Below, piece by piece: positions 62,035-64,000 of a stretch of 64,000 bases of DNA. Position 1 is the first letter of the stretch. Every line of letters begins with the position of its first letter. The position numbers and the translations under genes were made by a program. This stretch comes from Lachnospiraceae bacterium (GTDB taxonomy: Bacteria > Bacillota > Clostridia > Lachnospirales > Lachnospiraceae), in assembly GCA_017624835.1 (NCBI GenBank), contig JAGAMG010000006.1:19952-83951 (forward strand). Direction: 5' to 3'. The notes under the pieces are model-generated. The model had not been told where the DNA came from and did not search any database. It worked only from the letters and a program-made list of their open reading frames with translations.

Positions 62035-62049
62035 AAGGAGGTGTGGCTT

Positions 62050-62133
62050 ATGCAGTTTGGATTTAATAATTACTTTAAGAACCGCAGATTTATTAAGTAT
62101 TTCTTTGCAATGAAGAAGCTTGCGGATGTGTAA
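62050..62133 (+). CDS. Very small basic peptide (27 aa)
   Basis: AAAGGAGG (62034-62041) is ideally placed before an ATG opening 27 codons. The product, MQFGFNNYFKNRRFIKYFFAMKKLADV, written here only to show composition up to its end, is basic and aromatic. No family recognised. The strong ribosome-binding site is the sole support; the short ORF may instead couple translation between its neighbours. Confidence 0.35.
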   Translation: MQFGFNNYFKNRRFIKYFFAMKKLADV

Positions 62134-62158
62134 ATCAAAAAGCAAAGGAGATGGAAGC

Positions 62159-62413
62159 ATGGAGGAATACAGAGAAGTGAGAAACAGAACCATGCAGGCA
62201 GTGGCGGATACAGTGGAAGGACCAAAGGAAACCGTCGAAAAAATGGCTGAAAAGATAGCGGATGCTGTTATGGATGCCATTGCAGAAAATTACAGAAGTA
62301 TCACAGAGGTTCATTCCATAGTGGAAGCAGTCAGGGCAGGACACCATGTTCAGATTGCATATGCGGATGCTGATGAATATGCAGATCCATGTATAGTAAG
62401 AGCCTGCTGGTAG
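62159..62413 (+). CDS. Small ICE protein of unknown function (84 aa)
   Basis: AAAGGAG lies 8-9 bases before the ATG at 62159. The product is acidic and mainly helical (MEEYREVRNRTMQAVADTVE, KMAEKIADAVMDAIAENY) with an Asp-rich C-terminus (YADADEYADPCIVRACW). No domain is recognised. Its place in the row of small genes after parM/parR suggests an accessory element function. Confidence 0.6.
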   Translation: MEEYREVRNRTMQAVADTVEGPKETVEKMAEKIADAVMDAIAENYRSITEVHSIVEAVRAGHHVQIAYADADEYADPCIVRACW

Positions 62414-62434
62414 GAGGTTAACAATGCACAGAAT

Positions 62435-62463
62435 ACGGGACAGTCCCACAAAAGATGTCCCGT
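62435..62463 (+). terminator. Hairpin after the 84-aa gene
   Basis: ACGGGACA (62435-62442) pairs perfectly with TGTCCCGT (62456-62463). There is no T run; it may stabilise the upstream RNA or be part of the leader that follows. Confidence 0.45.
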
Positions 62464-62490
62464 GACAACCGAATAAATTGTTCACATAGA

Positions 62491-62565
62491 GTAAGAGTGG
62501 ACAGGTCAGTTTGTCATGAGGACGAAAAGCCTATCCCTCTTACGGAAAGGGAATAGGTGATTCAT
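62491..62565 (+). promoter_or_regulatory. Two-state leader RNA upstream of the lipoprotein gene
   Basis: CCTATCCCTCTTAC (62530-62543) can pair upstream with GTAAGAGTGGACAGG (62491-62505; about 13 pairs) or its first half can pair downstream with GGGAATAGG (62549-62557). The second hairpin covers AGGTGA, the likely Shine-Dalgarno of the ATG at 62566. The two pairings exclude each other, the layout of a translational on/off switch. The 24-base loop of the upstream hairpin (62506-62529) is unpaired and could be the sensing part. Confidence 0.45.
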
Positions 62566-63381
62566 ATGAAGAAACTATTATTTTTCTTATTATCCGTAGT
62601 ACTGATAGGAAGTGTCGGATGTGGCTCATATAGAGATTTGAGTATGGAGGTAACGGACGCAGGAAGCACAGAGACGGTCGAAACAGCACAAGAGCCGGTA
62701 ACTACAGAGGTTTCGGTGGAAACGAAGGAGACTGGGGACACAGAAGAAGCCCAGCCGGAGAGTACAGCTTCTGTAACAGAAGAAGATGTATCAAAGGATA
62801 AGGCGGAAACTGGTAAGGATAACCAGTCAGTCGGGGCAACGGAAGATAAATCCGATAAGGATACCCAGCCGGTCAGGGCATCAGAGGATAAATCTGATGA
62901 CAAGCAGACAGACGGAGATAAAAGTCCTGAGACAAAGGAACCGACGGAACAGCCAAAGGAGACAAAGAAAGAACCGGCATCTGAAAAGCAGGATACAAAA
63001 CAAAAATCCGAACAAAAAGCAGTCTCTTACAGCCCGGACAGGGTGGTAAGCCTAGCAATTTCCAAATGTCAGGCTGGCGGGATGGTTACAACAGAACAGA
63101 ATCTGAAGGATAACCTGAATGCCGGAAAGATTACGCAGGCTGAGTATGACGAGTATTATCCTCTGGATGGACTTGAGGACAGTTACTACAGTGTATTTGT
63201 CAATACTGACCTTAATAAAGCGGCAACAACATCCGGAAGAGCACTTGGAAGTGAGGAGGCAATCGCACAGCATATTGCAGATATGCTTCTGCTGGAGTCG
63301 GATTCCGTATTCAACATCCGTTATACCGGAACAACCAAAACATCCGGCGAAACTTTCTATGAGTTCCGTTGCTACAGATAA
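62566..63381 (+). CDS. Lipoprotein with disordered linker and C-terminal domain
   Basis: The 271-residue product has a lipoprotein signal peptide with Cys at residue 19 (GSVGC). A long low-complexity linker rich in Glu, Lys, Thr and Asp (about 25-155) includes two similar units, ATEDKSDKDTQPV and SEDKSDDKQTDG. The folded C-terminal domain (about 158-271) contains ISKCQAGGMVTTEQNL and FNIRYTGTTKTSGETFYEFRCY. I do not recognise the domain. A surface-anchored protein reaching through the cell wall fits the design. Its start is fixed by the lipobox N-terminus. Confidence 0.7.
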   Translation: MKKLLFFLLSVVLIGSVGCGSYRDLSMEVTDAGSTETVETAQEPVTTEVSVETKETGDTEEAQPESTASVTEEDVSKDKAETGKDNQSVGATEDKSDKDTQPVRASEDKSDDKQTDGDKSPETKEPTEQPKETKKEPASEKQDTKQKSEQKAVSYSPDRVVSLAISKCQAGGMVTTEQNLKDNLNAGKITQAEYDEYYPLDGLEDSYYSVFVNTDLNKAATTSGRALGSEEAIAQHIADMLLLESDSVFNIRYTGTTKTSGETFYEFRCYR

Positions 63382-63403
63382 AAGAATACAGACTGCATCA
63401 GGA

Positions 63404-63443
63404 GAGCAGGTATAAGCCAAAAACTTATGCCTGCTCTTTTTTT
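63404..63443 (+). terminator. Terminator after the lipoprotein gene
   Basis: GAGCAGGTATAAG (63404-63416) pairs with CTTATGCCTGCTC (63424-63436), one G-U pair, followed by TTTTTTT. Confidence 0.9.
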
Positions 63444-63524
63444 CGTGCAGTCAACGAGAAGTGCTAAGCAAAATCGGGATGCACTTCTATTATCAGCGAT
63501 AACAAAGATTAGGAGGAATATCGA

Positions 63525-64000
63525 ATGAAACAGAAATTGAGACGATTTATGGCAGGTTTTCTTGCTGTATTAACCATGTTTACAACACTGTTTACGAATG
63601 GTACTACAGCTTTCGCCGCAAGTTCAAGTGCAAATATTGCATTCTGGGTTGCATCATCGAAAGACCATGGAGTAATCAGTGAGTTTAACAGTAATCACAA
63701 AGGAGGAATTCTGTATGCAATGATTGATGGTCATTCGGCATACTGTATGAACTTTGGTCTGTCGGCAAAAGGTGGACAGCTTATGACCAGTGACAGCAAT
63801 CCGGATACCAACCTTTCAGCAGCACAGGAGAAGCTTCTTGCCTATTGTATGTATTATGGTTATTCCACAACAGAGGCAAAAGCACCGACAAATGACCAGC
63901 GTAATAAATTTATTGCCACCCAGTCCATGGTATGGATTATTGTAAATGGCATATTTGGAACGAGCAGTGCGGATTCGGCAGCAAGCAAACTTTGTGCCTG
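63525..64000 (+). CDS. Thioester-domain surface protein, 3' end beyond the window
   Basis: The visible 158 codons encode a signal peptide (MKQKLRRFMAGFLAVLTMFTT, cleavage near TTAFAAS) and a thioester domain. Cys74 in SAYCMNFGL and Gln133 in ATQSMVW are the residues that form the internal thioester in Gram-positive adhesins of this class, which bond covalently to host or partner proteins. TAGGAGG precedes the ATG. The rest, probably Cna-B repeats and an LPXTG-type anchor, lies outside. Such adhesins are common cargo of Clostridial conjugative elements, where they may help mating contact. Confidence 0.8.
   Translation, partial: MKQKLRRFMAGFLAVLTMFTTLFTNGTTAFAASSSANIAFWVASSKDHGVISEFNSNHKGGILYAMIDGHSAYCMNFGLSAKGGQLMTSDSNPDTNLSAAQEKLLAYCMYYGYSTTEAKAPTNDQRNKFIATQSMVWIIVNGIFGTSSADSAASKLCA

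Larger units (their letters stand above)
59733..64000. mobile_element. One end of a probable integrative conjugative element
   Basis: From the point where the GH2 frame loses similarity to the window end, the genes are DUF5348, ParM, a ParR-like protein, three small ORFs, a lipoprotein and a thioester-domain surface protein. This set is typical of large Lachnospiraceae conjugative elements and absent from the core chromosome. Inverted repeats (AATAAGGAC 59737-59745 with GTCCTTATT 59791-59799; a 13-bp repeat at 59783-59795 and 59944-59956) lie at the boundary. No integrase, relaxase or type IV secretion gene is in view, so element type and exact end are inferred. Confidence 0.65.

Noticed and set aside
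62505-62535. Hammerhead-ribozyme-like string (CATGAG...GACGAAAAG)
   Set aside because: The required CTGATGA core is absent and the flanking stems do not form the three-way junction. The segment fits the loop of the two-state hairpin better.
1-64000. CRISPR arrays, rRNA and tRNA genes
   Set aside because: No regularly spaced direct repeats, no cas genes, no rRNA-like blocks and no cloverleaf with TTCGA-type T-loop were seen on either strand.

Overview
The window looks like the chromosome of a spore-forming, low-GC Firmicute of the Lachnospiraceae type. It carries an alpha/beta-type SASP, a SpoIIM-like protein, a SpoVB-type flippase, a Spo0A DNA-binding domain, a YtvI-like protein, AGGAGG ribosome-binding sites and sigma-A promoters of the TTGACA-17-TATAAT kind. 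It also has Firmicute core operons (tig-clpP-clpX, pyrH-frr-uppS-cdsA-dxr-rseP, yicC-remA-gmk-rpoZ-rimO-pgsA). No rRNA, tRNA, CRISPR array or complete insertion sequence was seen. Assignments rest on reading the sequence and on family knowledge; no database search was run.

Layout. 0-1 kb: a putative type I toxin module (34-residue membrane peptide on the minus strand facing a short plus-strand RNA across a shared terminator), a C-terminally shortened 55-residue coiled-coil protein and a 36-residue membrane peptide. 1-9.7 kb: DUF4317 protein, a Spo0A effector domain without receiver, glycogen synthase, a flippase, a PAS-GGDEF diguanylate cyclase and RqcH. 9.9-10.2 kb: a 256-bp imperfect palindrome. 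10.3-20.2 kb: housekeeping genes from yicC to rny, with recA under two SOS boxes. 20.3-25.5 kb: GH28 enzyme, aminotransferase, Nudix hydrolase, SpoIIM-like protein, DAHP synthase. 25.8-28.3 kb: ECF sigma factor, membrane anti-sigma candidate, exported protein and a candidate structured RNA. 28.4-34.5 kb: bactofilin, then pyrH through rseP.

34.6-38 kb holds a small signalling cluster: a protein of unknown function overlapping a Hanks-type kinase, followed by a c-di-GMP phosphodiesterase with a dead GGDEF domain. 38-42 kb: FSA/TalC aldolase, SASP, and an ABC system in which permease and ATPase are one polypeptide, next to a TM1266-family regulator. 42-50 kb: tig-clpP-clpX-engB, ytvI-like, truA, a response regulator lacking key receiver residues, and TraX. 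50-59.8 kb: plant-polysaccharide genes (GH105, an alpha-toroid glycosidase-like protein, AraC regulator divergent from GH43, and a truncated GH2 gene) mixed with a MATE transporter, a cold-shock gene with a long structured leader, and an EIIA-Glc-like protein without its histidines. With the GH28 gene at 20.3 kb this suggests intracellular use of pectin and hemicellulose fragments, since the enzymes lack signal peptides.

From about 59.7 kb to the end the content changes. The GH2 reading frame stops after its N-terminal third and is followed by DUF5348, ParM, a ParR-like protein, several small ORFs, a lipoprotein and the start of a thioester-domain surface protein. This is best read as one end of an integrative conjugative element inserted in the GH2 gene. 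No recombinase or conjugation gene lies inside the window, so that reading is inference. The element contains two structured intergenic segments, one of which appears able to switch between two hairpins, one hiding a Shine-Dalgarno sequence.
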